Assembly (NCBI GenBank): GCA_023053575.1
Contig: JAKZAP010000005.1
Location: forward strand, 5,518,001 to 5,582,000
Origin: Branchinecta lynchi
Taxonomy: Eukaryota > Arthropoda > Branchiopoda > Anostraca > Branchinectidae
Length of the DNA: 64,000 bases
Direction: 5' to 3'
Shown piece by piece: positions 58,901-64,000 of the stretch; the first letter of the stretch is position 1; the number at the start of each line of letters is the position of its first letter. Below the pieces are notes generated by a model. It searched no databases, was not told where the DNA came from, and saw nothing but the letters and a program-made list of their open reading frames with translations. The translations under genes and the position numbers were made by a program.

Positions 58901-61900
58901 CATGTACTTTTATCCTTAAATCAAACATCTAATCAAGTTCAAATAAAACTTTTACTTTTTTTAAATTTTCCGATTTGTCCGGATTCCGGGAGAACTACTT
59001 GTCCGGCAAAAAAAAGGTTATCACCATCGTGTCTAGCATGTGCTCTTACCCCATAATCGACTACCACATTAGCTATTTAAAAATATTTTGGTTGCCCCTT
59101 AATTTGAACCCCTACCCCTCTACGAACTCGACCTTACTATTGACCCAAAGAATCCTCACACCAAGTTTCACCAAATATCCCATTCCCTTCGAGAGTTATC
59201 GTGCTTACAGACGGACGGACGGACAACTTTTGCGATGTCATAGGTATCCCTCCACTTACTTTTTCGGATCCCAAAAAGAAGCTGCCTTTTCAGCTAAAAC
59301 TTTAGTGCATAACCTTTGAAAAATCATAACACATAACATCTCAAATTGTATCTGTTAAAACAGAGCATATCGTCTCTGTTATGAAACTTATCACCGTGTA
59401 GACAGCCTAATCGCTGTAGGAACGTCCCATGGTGTCTTAATGTAAGTTCTCATTCTTGCCCTCATGAACTGGAAGGAGGCAGCTATTTCTATTTATTTTT
59501 TACCAAGTTGCAAGCAAAAGAACTTTCAAATCGTTTTCACGGGATTCAGATCAACATTGGATTCTAGATACTATCTGATCAGCAATGCTTACCTCATATT
59601 TCCTATGATCCATCATCCAGTAAGCAACGGTAGCCTTGCTGACTGCCTGATTTAAGCTTACAGCGAGAGGGAACTGCTGCAACATATCCAGAACATCAGG
59701 GCTACGCTCTTCACTCAACGCGGCGGCAACGTCCATCAGTAAGTATTGGACGACGCGATGTTTCAATTTAAGAGCTCCATCGAGTAGGTATATCTCCAAA
59801 AGGGACTGAAGGCTCGGGGGAGGGTAAGGGTTGGTCTGCTCACTACCCCACACTGAGACTACTTGCTCACCCAGATCTTCAAGGAAGTTGTCGATGAGAA
59901 GAACTTTCTGTGGATCGGCAGAGCTGCCTTCGGCGAGCGATTCTCTCCTGAAAAGAAACTTTGCCGTCAAGGTACTAGATGGCGTGTGAGACACTAACTT
60001 TGAGAGAGGGTAACAACGATAGATAAGCTTGACATAACGTGGGGCTAAGTTTTCACAGGAATTACTTACTGAGACCTCTTAAGAAACAAGACCAAAGGTT
60101 TGGATGGGACCCCAAAAATTTAATATCTCATCCTGTATTCTCATCTTTTTGTCCACTACCTTGCTCAGCACTACAACGCCAAATAATGTGCGTCTTGTTT
60201 TTTTTTAACTATGTCTTGACAATGCCAGTGCTATTTTGTACAATATTCTGGCAAATACAACGATTGATTGATTGATTGACTCCTATAGCATTTTACTACA
60301 AAAATTCAGAAACAGATTAAGGCCAAATAGCTAATCATCTGAGAAAACTAAGTTCAAATTTGGATTTACTATGTGTGTTTAACCCTATAAGTCATATTTG
60401 TTTTGACGAAACTGATCGAAACTTCCTACCTTAGCTAACTTCTGCCAAATTTCCGGTTTCTGCCGGATTAAGGAACTACTTATCCGACAAAATAAGAAAC
60501 CTCAAAAGCGAATTCACCGTTTCTCCTTGCCGCTATTTCGAACATCTAATCAACTTCAAATAAGGCTTTAACTCGTGACAAATTTTCCAAGTTTCAGCCG
60601 GATTCCGGGCGAACTATGCGTCCGGGTAAAACAACGATTGTCATATGTATTTTTAACTCTGATCAGTTCGACTACTCAAAATTTCTTAGAGTTATTTAGA
60701 GGCAAAAGCCTTTTCTCTTGCTTTGTATTATTATGTACGGATTCAGCATCTCTTCTTACCCCAAAATTGGGAATCTAATCAACTACAAATAAGACTTTTG
60801 CTTTATACAAATTTTCCGGTTTTGGCCGGATTCCGGGCGAACTACTTGTCTGGCGAGAAAATGGTTTTCATATTCATGTTCAGCATGTTCTTTCTACCCC
60901 TAAATCAAACATCTAATCATCTTCAAATAAAACTTTTACTTTTAACAAGCTTTCCGGAATTTGGCCGGATTCCGGGCGAACTACTTGTGTTCACCATGTC
61001 TTCTTACCCCTTAATCGACTATCACATTAGCTGTTCAAACATATTTTGCTTGCCCCTTAATTCAAACCCCCTCCCCCAACCCTAAATTAGGGCTACAGAA
61101 CCCATCTACGAACTCGACCTTTTGACCTAAAGAATCCTCACACCAAGTTTCATCAAAATAGCTAATTCCCTTCGAGAGTATCGTGCTTACAGACGGACGG
61201 ACCGACAACTTTTGCGATGTCATAGGTATCCCTCCACTTATGTTTTGGGATCCCAAAAAAGCGTAAAGGTTCAATGCAAATGCTGTACTCGTAGTACCGA
61301 TTCCCTTTTCTTTCATAATTGCTCGACCCATCATGCACGGAACCTCGTAGCCTACGGTTTTCACTGACCCTAATATTTACGTTTACCCCTTTTCTTCTTA
61401 TCCCCCTTGCAACAAGCCCATTGACCGCCTGACGAGGACCCTTGCCAAGAAGGGCCGAAATATCGCTGATGAAGAATCATAGCTGACGTATCCGTTGTAA
61501 ACATTGTTTGAATAAATGTTTCAAAGTTAGCTTGCGCTCAAAGAATATTTAAGCCCCCTCCCCCCCCCCCCCCCATCAGAAACAAGACGACATGAACGTA
61601 GCAATTCTGGACACAAGCAAGAGGTTTCCTGCCTACAACCTTGCTACAACTTAACAAACGCTACGAAATAAAACGCGAAAAACGTACCTTGATGCATAGA
61701 AACCTCGGAGTTTGGCAATCGGGTAAGGTAAACGGCTACTGGGAAGGTCTTCTGAATCGTCCTCATGGCCTGTACCCGGCTCCCTGTGCTCTGCCTCAGG
61801 AAGCAGGCCTGAATGCACGAACCATAACAGTACTTCCAGATGTTCCGTTATGAGTTTCGTTGCTTTTGCGCGTTGTCTCAAAGCTGAAAGGTTCAAGTTG

Positions 61901-63278
61901 ATTCAAGGCTCTATGTCTCCGTTACCACGTTAGGTTCTCGTAGTACTTTTCTCGTCCCTCGTAGTACATTTTCTCGCAGTACTTCATATGTACTCAGTAC
62001 TCAAAACTATCTCGTGGTACTTTAAGACACTAATAGTTAAAGAACCGAATTCGGTGGTGTTGAACGGATTAGTTATCTGGAATTTATATCCGGGCCGTAG
62101 CCGGAAATTTAAACTTGCGATAAAACAAAAGAAGGTACCAGCAACTTCAAATATGGATCATAGGCAAGTTTACTAAAAATTTACTAAAGCACAAGAGGAA
62201 GTGTTCTATTACCTTTAAACACACACGTAATGACGTAATGAAGTCTGACGGAGCTGGTCGTTGGTCACGCTGGTGAGAAACAAATTGGATTCCCCTAGTC
62301 TCTCGCTACCTTCTACACACGTTACGACTAAGGTAGCTTACCTAGTAGAAAGTTTTCATCGGTTTTCGAGTTGCTGCCACAGGAATCCAGAACTTCGAAA
62401 AGACTCAACAGAAGTCTTAACTGAGCCGAGTTCTTGTGTAAACTCTCAAGCGTTACAGTTTCGACCATGTCTGCTGACATGTTGAACAAAGGAACACCTA
62501 AAAAATGAACAAATACATAAATGTATTTGTATATAAAATATATATATATTTGTTTGTATTTGGTCTGCGAATCATATTTGACGCTGCAAAACGGATACGT
62601 TAGGATACGGAACTTTAAATCGCCCAGACATACCGACAATTATCATCTTAGCTGGCAAAGAAAAGACAGGTGATTCTTATTTTTGACGTATCCGTTTTGC
62701 AGTGTAAAATGAAAAAAAATTCATAATTCATAAAGCGGATGCGCAGGCTCAAATTCTTGAACCTATTTTTTAATTTTCTATGGTTCAGGTCTCAGTTGAC
62801 GATGATTTTTTTTTCTATTTATCGAAACATCGCGTGGGCTACTCACCAAATAAACCGAAAACAAGAAATAAACAGGAAAACTGAGAAACCTTCGTTTGGT
62901 ACCACTCCTACCAACTTCGGTTTCCAACGGTCGGCTTGCTTTAGATGACAGATGAGGCATATACGTAAGCCTTTCTGACACTGTTTCTAAAGTTTACTGG
63001 TGGAAGCAGTAGGTCTACAATTACATTTTTGTACAGCGCTTAACCACTTGCTCTAACAATGAATAAATAGAAAGATAATGAAAGAGGAACTTACAGAGGA
63101 CGTCGTTATTCGTCTTCAAAGCAGAGACCTTGGCCCACATCCAATTCATTAAATCGCATAAAGTGAGATCATCAAAATCACTTCCGGCGGCTAAAGCCTT
63201 GATAAGGTGTTTGAGTGGAAAATCGCAGCCATACTCGAGCAAGATTCCGAGTAAACATTCACGATAGACCGTAGTTGG
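34819..63278 (-). CDS. AHCTF1: ELYS/AHCTF1 nucleoporin, C-terminal part (5' end outside window)
   Basis: ELYS binds chromatin, recruits the Nup107-160 complex to start pore assembly and goes to kinetochores in mitosis. Twelve exons with matching phases encode 2424 residues here, counting one +1 frame change; the N-terminal beta-propeller is missing to the right. Residues 1 to about 460 are the helical ELYS domain: phrases such as AYWMMDHRKYE, RLLLLNGFVGDAF and LLAFYLQRGKFADA are characteristic. Then follow SILK (631-634) and KHLRF (650-654) PP1-type motifs, and VDMT, MDIT and MEMT. Next come about twelve T-x-F-Q-x(3)-M-E-E-T units (about residues 865-1585), a KVSF motif (1690-1693), acidic S/T-rich stretches and basic AT-hook-like patches (e.g. 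RGKRRSR). The identity is firm; the frame change and one small exon are not. Confidence 0.93.
34922..36084 (-). other. ELYS intron
   Basis: It holds a tandem duplication of about 205 bp (35556-35759 and 35760-35963). A sequence with a B-box-like GAGTTCGAGTCCC lies on the minus strand near 35235, possibly a tRNA-derived SINE remnant. No gene. Confidence 0.6.
35556..35963 (+). repeat. Tandem duplication, 2 x about 205 bp
   Basis: Both copies start CACTGAAAAGCAGCGTTTGT and run to AATAAGCTGGCTTTTCA..TTAAACTTTAA with few differences, so the duplication is recent. Confidence 0.85.
36085..36174 (-). CDS. AHCTF1: ELYS coding exon (GARPKRR)
   Basis: Acceptor TTCTTTTCTTTAAG, donor CTGAG|GTACGT, phases 2 and 2. 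It encodes (K)SSVGTTDDGETSGARPKRR then ISVATALKTL. The GARPKRR patch is AT-hook-like. Confidence 0.85.
36175..36680 (-). other. ELYS intron
   Basis: Contains G/C homopolymer runs at 36389-36404, 36425-36433 and 36600-36615. Nothing else recognised. Confidence 0.6.
36681..36738 (-). CDS. AHCTF1: ELYS coding exon (KKKRVSRK)
   Basis: Acceptor TTTTCTGACAG, donor AAAAAA|GTAAG, phases 1 and 2. It encodes (E)PPVSKTTEEPKKKRVSRK(K), a basic NLS- or AT-hook-like piece. Confidence 0.86.
36739..38950 (-). other. ELYS intron
   Basis: It holds SINE-like sequence (about 37250-37420 plus, 37690-37870 minus with ATTC tail). It also holds a second copy of the hAT-type MITE (about 38097-38729) with an inner insertion ending CTACTCTACTCTAC near 38397-38410. 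Confidence 0.6.
38097..38729. mobile_element. hAT-type MITE, second copy, with inner insertion
   Basis: It matches 4864-5238 (CACTAGGGAGTAGCG near the left end, TTGGCGCTACTCCCT near the right). The flanks GCTCCAGC and GCTCCACC look like an 8-bp duplication with one mismatch. About 280 bp of foreign DNA lie inside its left half. Confidence 0.6.
38951..39020 (-). CDS. AHCTF1: ELYS coding exon (RGKRRSR)
   Basis: Acceptor TTTCTTCACAG, donor GAAG|GTAAG, phases 0 and 1. It encodes RGKRRSRVSAAVGLSTIHEA then TTE. The RGKRRSR start is the most AT-hook-like patch of the tail. Confidence 0.87.
39021..39774 (-). other. ELYS intron
   Basis: Half of it is a MITE (39106-39504). Otherwise unremarkable. Confidence 0.6.
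39106..39504. mobile_element. MITE with TTAA-like flanks
   Basis: The inverted ends share CTTTCACATTGACGCGT and are flanked by TTAA (39102-39105, 39505-39508). The interior is rich in GCGTCGACGC-type palindromes. It could equally be PIF/Harbinger-like with a shorter duplication. Confidence 0.65.
39775..39837 (-). CDS. AHCTF1: Possible small ELYS exon (weak splice sites)
   Basis: The 63-bp stretch is in phase 0 on both sides and encodes RVSRDVTVVDNQSAGKDDSE(D), similar in character to its neighbours. The donor GAT|GTCAGT is weak, and the acceptor CTGCAG has little pyrimidine in front. The neighbouring exons also join in frame without it, so it may be a cassette exon or not real. Confidence 0.45.
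39838..41834 (-). other. ELYS intron
   Basis: It holds a piggyBac-like MITE (41174-41543) and a SINE- or LINE-tail-like stretch (about 40930-41155). No gene recognised. Confidence 0.6.
41174..41543 (+). mobile_element. piggyBac-like MITE
   Basis: TTAA at 41170-41173 and 41544-41547 flanks AGGACC-type inverted ends. A reverse, decayed copy is at about 5565-6155. Confidence 0.7.
41835..41895 (-). CDS. AHCTF1: ELYS coding exon (acidic)
   Basis: Acceptor ATTGTAG, donor CAAAAG|GTTTGT, phases 2 and 0. It encodes (R)SLAVSSHDEVEEAEEKPAQK. Confidence 0.8.
41896..43826 (-). other. ELYS intron
   Basis: AT-rich DNA with (TA)n near 42310-42330 and 42610-42660, then a palindromic MITE-like cluster at 43121-43207. 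No gene recognised. Confidence 0.6.
43121..43207. repeat. Nested palindrome built on TGACGTATCCGT
   Basis: Outer arms GATGGTGCAAAACGGATACG and its complement enclose three CAGYTGACGTATCCGTATCC-like units. A related longer element with TGCAAAACGGATACGT ends lies at about 62584-62699. Confidence 0.75.
43827..43899 (-). CDS. AHCTF1: ELYS coding exon (KRRIGRLR)
   Basis: Acceptor CTTTTCAG, donor CTTCG|GTAAG, phases 1 and 2. It encodes (E)AKATDSASEMSDDALPKRR then IGRL(R). Confidence 0.87.
43900..44996 (-). other. ELYS intron
   Basis: Filled mainly by stem-loop element copy D (44008-44833). Confidence 0.7.
44008..44833 (+). repeat. TATGGCACTTG stem-loop minisatellite element, copy D
   Basis: It starts AAGAGCTGGAAGCTCATATG and ends with (GACC)n followed by the hairpin TATGGCACTTG...CAAGTGCCATA (44803-44833). 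It is closely similar to copy C in its left half (GGTTAGATGGAAGTGATGG). Confidence 0.78.
44997..50863 (-). CDS. AHCTF1: ELYS giant exon (5.87 kb) with a +1 frame change
   Basis: Acceptor TTATTTTCTTTCAG at 50864, donor GAAG|GTAATG at 44996. Frame A runs from 50863 to a TGA at 49232-49234. It encodes the end of the solenoid (DALSYLLHPTVRYPDIG...), then SILK, KHLRF, VDMT, MDIT and MEMT. Frame B is open from 49359 to the donor and encodes the repeat array, KVSF and the S/T-rich acidic region. The two frames overlap for 128 bp and differ by one base. No GT-AG intron of suitable length reconciles them, so an indel (mutation or sequencing) or a recoding event is implied. Confidence 0.9.
46675..46686 (-). 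other. RVxF-type PP1-docking motif (KVSF) in ELYS
   Basis: The context SSPKVSFAKSMAKYRRLSQ fits [RK]-V-x-F followed by basic residues. The Ser inside and the nearby S-P sites could allow phospho-control of PP1 binding. Prediction only. Confidence 0.55.
47005..49158 (-). repeat. ELYS protein repeat array, MELT-like (M-E-E-T) units
   Basis: About twelve units, mostly 50-60 residues apart, each contain T-[TV]-[FVIL]-Q-x(3-4)-M-[ED]-E-T-x-[VI]. Intact M[ED]ET cores are at 49126-49137, 48961-48972, 48799-48810, 48640-48651, 48313-48324, 48142-48153, 47467-47478, 47308-47319 and 47005-47016. Degenerate ones lie between (for example VFQVAAADEA, IFQEMTPEEP and IFQGNEEDEM). Linkers share PSPIEI, RES-PEP-Y and ADQSE phrases. 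The unit resembles KNL1 MELT repeats. Confidence 0.85.
49490..49717 (-). other. Three canonical MELT-type motifs in ELYS
   Basis: VDMT (49706-49717), MDIT (49646-49657) and MEMT (49490-49501) fit or nearly fit M-[DE]-[ILMV]-T. Each has Phe or Thr residues upstream (NIFEQEPTSTQMDIT). They lie between the PP1 motifs and the M-E-E-T array. Confidence 0.65.
49793..49864 (-). other. SILK and RVxF-like PP1-docking pair in ELYS
   Basis: SILK is at 49853-49864 and K-H-L-R-F at 49793-49807, 16 residues apart. KNL1 and MEL-28/ELYS are known PP1-docking proteins with such pairs. The second motif has Leu where Val or Ile is usual. Confidence 0.6.
51990..53978. mobile_element. CAGGGG-ended element with GTCGGGC repeats
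   Basis: The inverted ends CAGGGGCGTCACTA and TAGTGACGCCCCTG are adjacent to G/C runs. Subterminal hairpins with GAA loops lie at both ends (52056-52084 with stem CTTTCGTCGGGC, and 53868-53896 with stem ACGCCGTTGCCGC). Inside are about ten units of roughly 70-85 bp containing TTTGTCGGGC, TCGTCGGCACATCGGGTT and ACGTAAGAAATCAAATTCTG. Three larger units of about 330 bp follow (ACAGTCGTTGGAAGCTTCGC at about 53059, 53393 and 53719). No clear target duplication and no transposase. Confidence 0.75.
54240..56421 (+). repeat. TATGGCACTTG stem-loop minisatellite element, copy B (7 x about 280 bp)
   Basis: It starts AAGAACTACGAGCTCATATG. Seven units begin with GGCTCGGTTATGTCAATGAT near 54277, 54554, 54833, 55113, 55393, 55675 and 55963 (spacings 277-288). 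It ends with (GACC/GACG)n, ATTGCGATCGC and the hairpin TATGGCACTTG-GCCGAAGGG-CAAGTGCCATA (56391-56421). The units are highly similar to each other, so this array is young. Confidence 0.85.
56607..56942 (+). CDS. Small secreted Ala/Pro/Val-rich protein, nested in an ELYS intron
   Basis: Open frame of 111 residues ending in TGA, with AATAAA 65 nt later. A hydrophobic leader MVVAVLVSTVLA is followed by A-P, a good signal-peptidase site, then low-complexity APLPVPAPVPMPLAAVPF. The acceptor-like TTTCTTTACAG at 56629-56639 suggests that the ATG at 56649 could be used, or that a short upstream exon supplies the start, with a mature peptide of about 85 residues. I do not recognise the family. It has no cysteines in the mature part, so a knotted peptide is excluded. 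It lies opposite to the host gene. Confidence 0.6.
   Translation: MSKHQSKLSLQTAFMVVAVLVSTVLAAPAINVIPVPVTAAEAGAATLGVMHVAPLVLGVPIASSRIPSAPLPVPAPVPMPLAAVPFSSPLAQPISAASDSLSSNKLMMQMM
57007..57012 (+). promoter_or_regulatory. Poly(A) signal AATAAA of the nested secreted-protein gene
   Basis: TTCAAATAAATCG lies 65 nt after the TGA, a normal distance for a compact mRNA. Confidence 0.55.
57545..57595. repeat. Short inverted repeat
   Basis: CATCTGCTAACTATTC and GAATAGTCAGCAGATG pair with one mismatch around a 20-bp loop, flanked by A-rich and T-rich runs. Probably a tiny MITE remnant. Confidence 0.6.
57848..57915 (+). repeat. Short tandem repeat AACTAAAAAAGTTAAGCCATG
   Basis: Two full and one partial unit of about 31 bp (core AAAAAAGTTAAGCCATGCCA). 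No function inferred. Confidence 0.7.
58186..59279 (+). repeat. GGGATCCC-ended minisatellite element, copy 3
   Basis: It has the same start (AAGACCAAACGTGTCGATGG then GATCCCA) and end (AGACGGACGGACGGACAAC then a GGATCCCAAAAA palindrome) as copy 2. The CCGGATTCCGGG units are about 120-140 bp. Confidence 0.8.
59593..59947 (-). CDS. AHCTF1: ELYS coding exon (core of ELYS domain)
   Basis: Acceptor TTTCTTTTCAG, donor TATGAG|GTAAGC, phases 2 and 0. It encodes 118 residues including LLEIYLLDGALKLKHRVVQY, FPLAVSLNQAVSKAT and AYWMMDHRKYE. These are the defining helices of the ELYS solenoid family. Confidence 0.94.
60086..61260 (+). repeat. GGGATCCC-ended minisatellite element, copy 4, with SINE-like insert
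   Basis: The start AAGACCAAAGGTTTGGATGG and end TTTTGGGATCCCAAAAAA match copies 2 and 3. The left part is interrupted at about 60130-60285 by a foreign sequence ending (GATT)n, a SINE-like tail. A second interruption lies near 60640-60730. Confidence 0.75.
60130..60285 (+). mobile_element. SINE-like insert with GATT tail
   Basis: It breaks the copy-4 element between 'atctcatcc' and 'tatagcattttactac' and ends GATTGATTGATTGAC. The head is not identified. Confidence 0.5.
61688..61883 (-). CDS. AHCTF1: ELYS coding exon
   Basis: Acceptor ACCTTTCAG, donor TCAAG|GTACG, phases 1 and 2. It encodes (A)LRQRAKATKLITEHLEVLL then WFVHSGLLPEAEH, and a segment ending GFYAS(R). Part of the helical domain. 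Confidence 0.92.
61884..62341 (-). other. ELYS intron
   Basis: Repeats of TCTCGTAGTACTT-like phrases (61930-62030). No gene. Confidence 0.6.
62342..62497 (-). CDS. AHCTF1: ELYS coding exon
   Basis: Acceptor CATTTTTTAG, donor CTACTAG|GTAAGC, phases 1 and 1. It encodes (C)VPLFNMSADMVETVTLESL then LHKNSAQLRLLLSLFEVLDS. Helical-domain segment. Confidence 0.9.
62498..63094 (-). other. ELYS intron
   Basis: (TA)n near 62540-62552 and a MITE-like element with TGCAAAACGGATACGT and ACGTATCCGTTTTGCA ends at about 62584-62699. No gene. Confidence 0.65.
63095..63278 (-). CDS. AHCTF1: ELYS coding exon (most 5' exon in window)
   Basis: Acceptor CTTTCTTTTCAG, donor CTCT|GTAAG, phases 0 and 1. It encodes PTTVYRECLLGILLEYGCDF, PLKHLIKALAAGSDFDDLTL, then CDLMNWMWAKVSALKTNNDVL(C). 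The preceding exon is outside the window. Confidence 0.9.
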
Positions 63279-64000
63279 CTGAAAAGAAAGAGGTAAATCA
63301 TTACCTCCCCAGATACTAGTTGCGGTTTTGTTCGACTTTTCACTCGCCTTTTCGACGGCTTTTTACTTTTTTTGCGTTTTCGTAAAATGGTCCTACAGGA
63401 GTGCTGCGTTAAGCCGCCACCCTAAACTCCTATTTTTGGGAAATGACTTAGGGAAAAAGAGTAAAGGTTGAGATAAAATTCAGTGGAGTATCCTGAAAGG
63501 AAGCTTAGAACCTTCACTTCTGCTGGTACCATAGTTTACTTGAAATTGTTCAAGGCTAAGCTGGAAAACACGAAAGAAAATAGGCACCCAAGTGATCATG
63601 AAGTCGCCCACTTTGCTAAAAATAGTATTTTGCTACATGGTGAAGTTAGAGGCCAGCTGTTTGGTCAGAGAGGTTCCTTGACCTTTTGTAAATAACAAAA
63701 TTTGCTGTTTTCTTGGAATTTGCATAATTTTTCTGGGGGTGGCAGCTTCATGATCCAAGGTGGCAGGATCATGTACCATGGCCAATTGGGGGGCGGGCGG
63801 TGCCGTAGTAAGGGCAGCTTCATGCAACACTCCTGTAAGCACTGTTTGACAATTTCCTCTTTTTGTCAATAAGGCAAACGCAACTTTCGCCTTTTCCCTC
63901 GGCTTTTTGCAAAAAGGCAAACTTGGGTCACCAAGTTACGCTCTCCTTTTGGCTTTTTGCCTCGCTACTTTAGCCAGTTTATCCCAAAATCCAATAAAAG
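63279..64000 (-). other. ELYS intron running off the window
   Basis: No exon is recognised. Contains TTTTTGCCT-like short repeats near 63850-63970. Confidence 0.55.

Larger units (their letters stand above)
50864..59592 (-). other. ELYS intron (8.7 kb)
   Basis: It holds a CAGGGG-ended element (51990-53978), stem-loop element copy B (54240-56421), a nested plus-strand gene (56607-57012) and short inverted and direct repeats (57360-57600, 57848-57915). It also holds GGGATCCC-ended copy 3 (58186-59279). 50.9-52.0 kb shows nothing beyond a poly-G run at 51057-51070. Confidence 0.75.
59948..61687 (-). other. ELYS intron
   Basis: Mostly GGGATCCC-ended copy 4 (60086-61260), with a poly-C run at 61560-61575. 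Confidence 0.7.

Overview
This is a eukaryotic, intron-rich, repeat-laden animal genome segment. Splice donors and acceptors, phase-compatible exons, AATAAA-type signals, SINE-like tails and nested DNA transposons are all visible. There is nothing prokaryotic: no operons, CRISPR or rRNA, and no tRNA gene I can support. The protein families point to a bilaterian, probably an invertebrate and plausibly an arthropod. The species is not determinable from the sequence alone.

Two conserved genes lie on the minus strand. (1) NDUFA10, the deoxynucleoside-kinase-like 42 kDa subunit of mitochondrial complex I, has six coding exons from 25261 down to 3228. All exon phases match and they give a 390-residue protein; a 5' untranslated exon must lie further upstream. 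(2) The C-terminal two thirds or more of ELYS (AHCTF1/MEL-28), the nucleoporin that seeds nuclear pores on chromatin and goes to kinetochores in mitosis, runs from an exon at 63278 to a stop at 34819. It has twelve exons, one of them 5.87 kb. Its beta-propeller N-terminus lies beyond the right edge. A small secreted-peptide gene sits on the plus strand inside an ELYS intron (about 56.6-57.0 kb).

The most exciting signal is in ELYS. Behind the alpha-solenoid come a SILK-type and an RVxF-like PP1-docking motif, then three canonical MELT-type tetrapeptides (VDMT, MDIT, MEMT). After these come about twelve copies, spaced mostly 50-60 residues apart, of a T-x-F-Q-x(3)-M-E-E-T-x-V unit, then another RVxF motif and several AT-hook-like basic patches. 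This is the layout of the kinetochore scaffold KNL1, carried by a nuclear pore protein. The long exon also holds a +1 frame change at about 49.23-49.36 kb.

The rest is mobile DNA. At 1-0.77, 30.9-32.3, 58.2-59.3 and 60.1-61.3 kb lie copies of an element with about 136-bp minisatellite units and GGGATCCC ends. At 8.4-10, 14.5-17.5, 33.1-34.3, 44.0-44.8 and 54.2-56.4 kb lie copies of an element ending in a TATGGCACTTG...CAAGTGCCATA stem-loop. At 18.2-21.9 kb is a 3.6-kb element with hairpin inverted ends and long direct repeats. hAT-type elements are at 4.86-5.24, 12.05-14.10 and 25.56-27.75 kb; the last carries an hAT dimerisation-domain relic and a second hAT inside it. Related CAGGGG-ended elements are at 28.97-30.67 and 51.99-53.98 kb. 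Mariner-like, piggyBac-like and other MITEs occur throughout.
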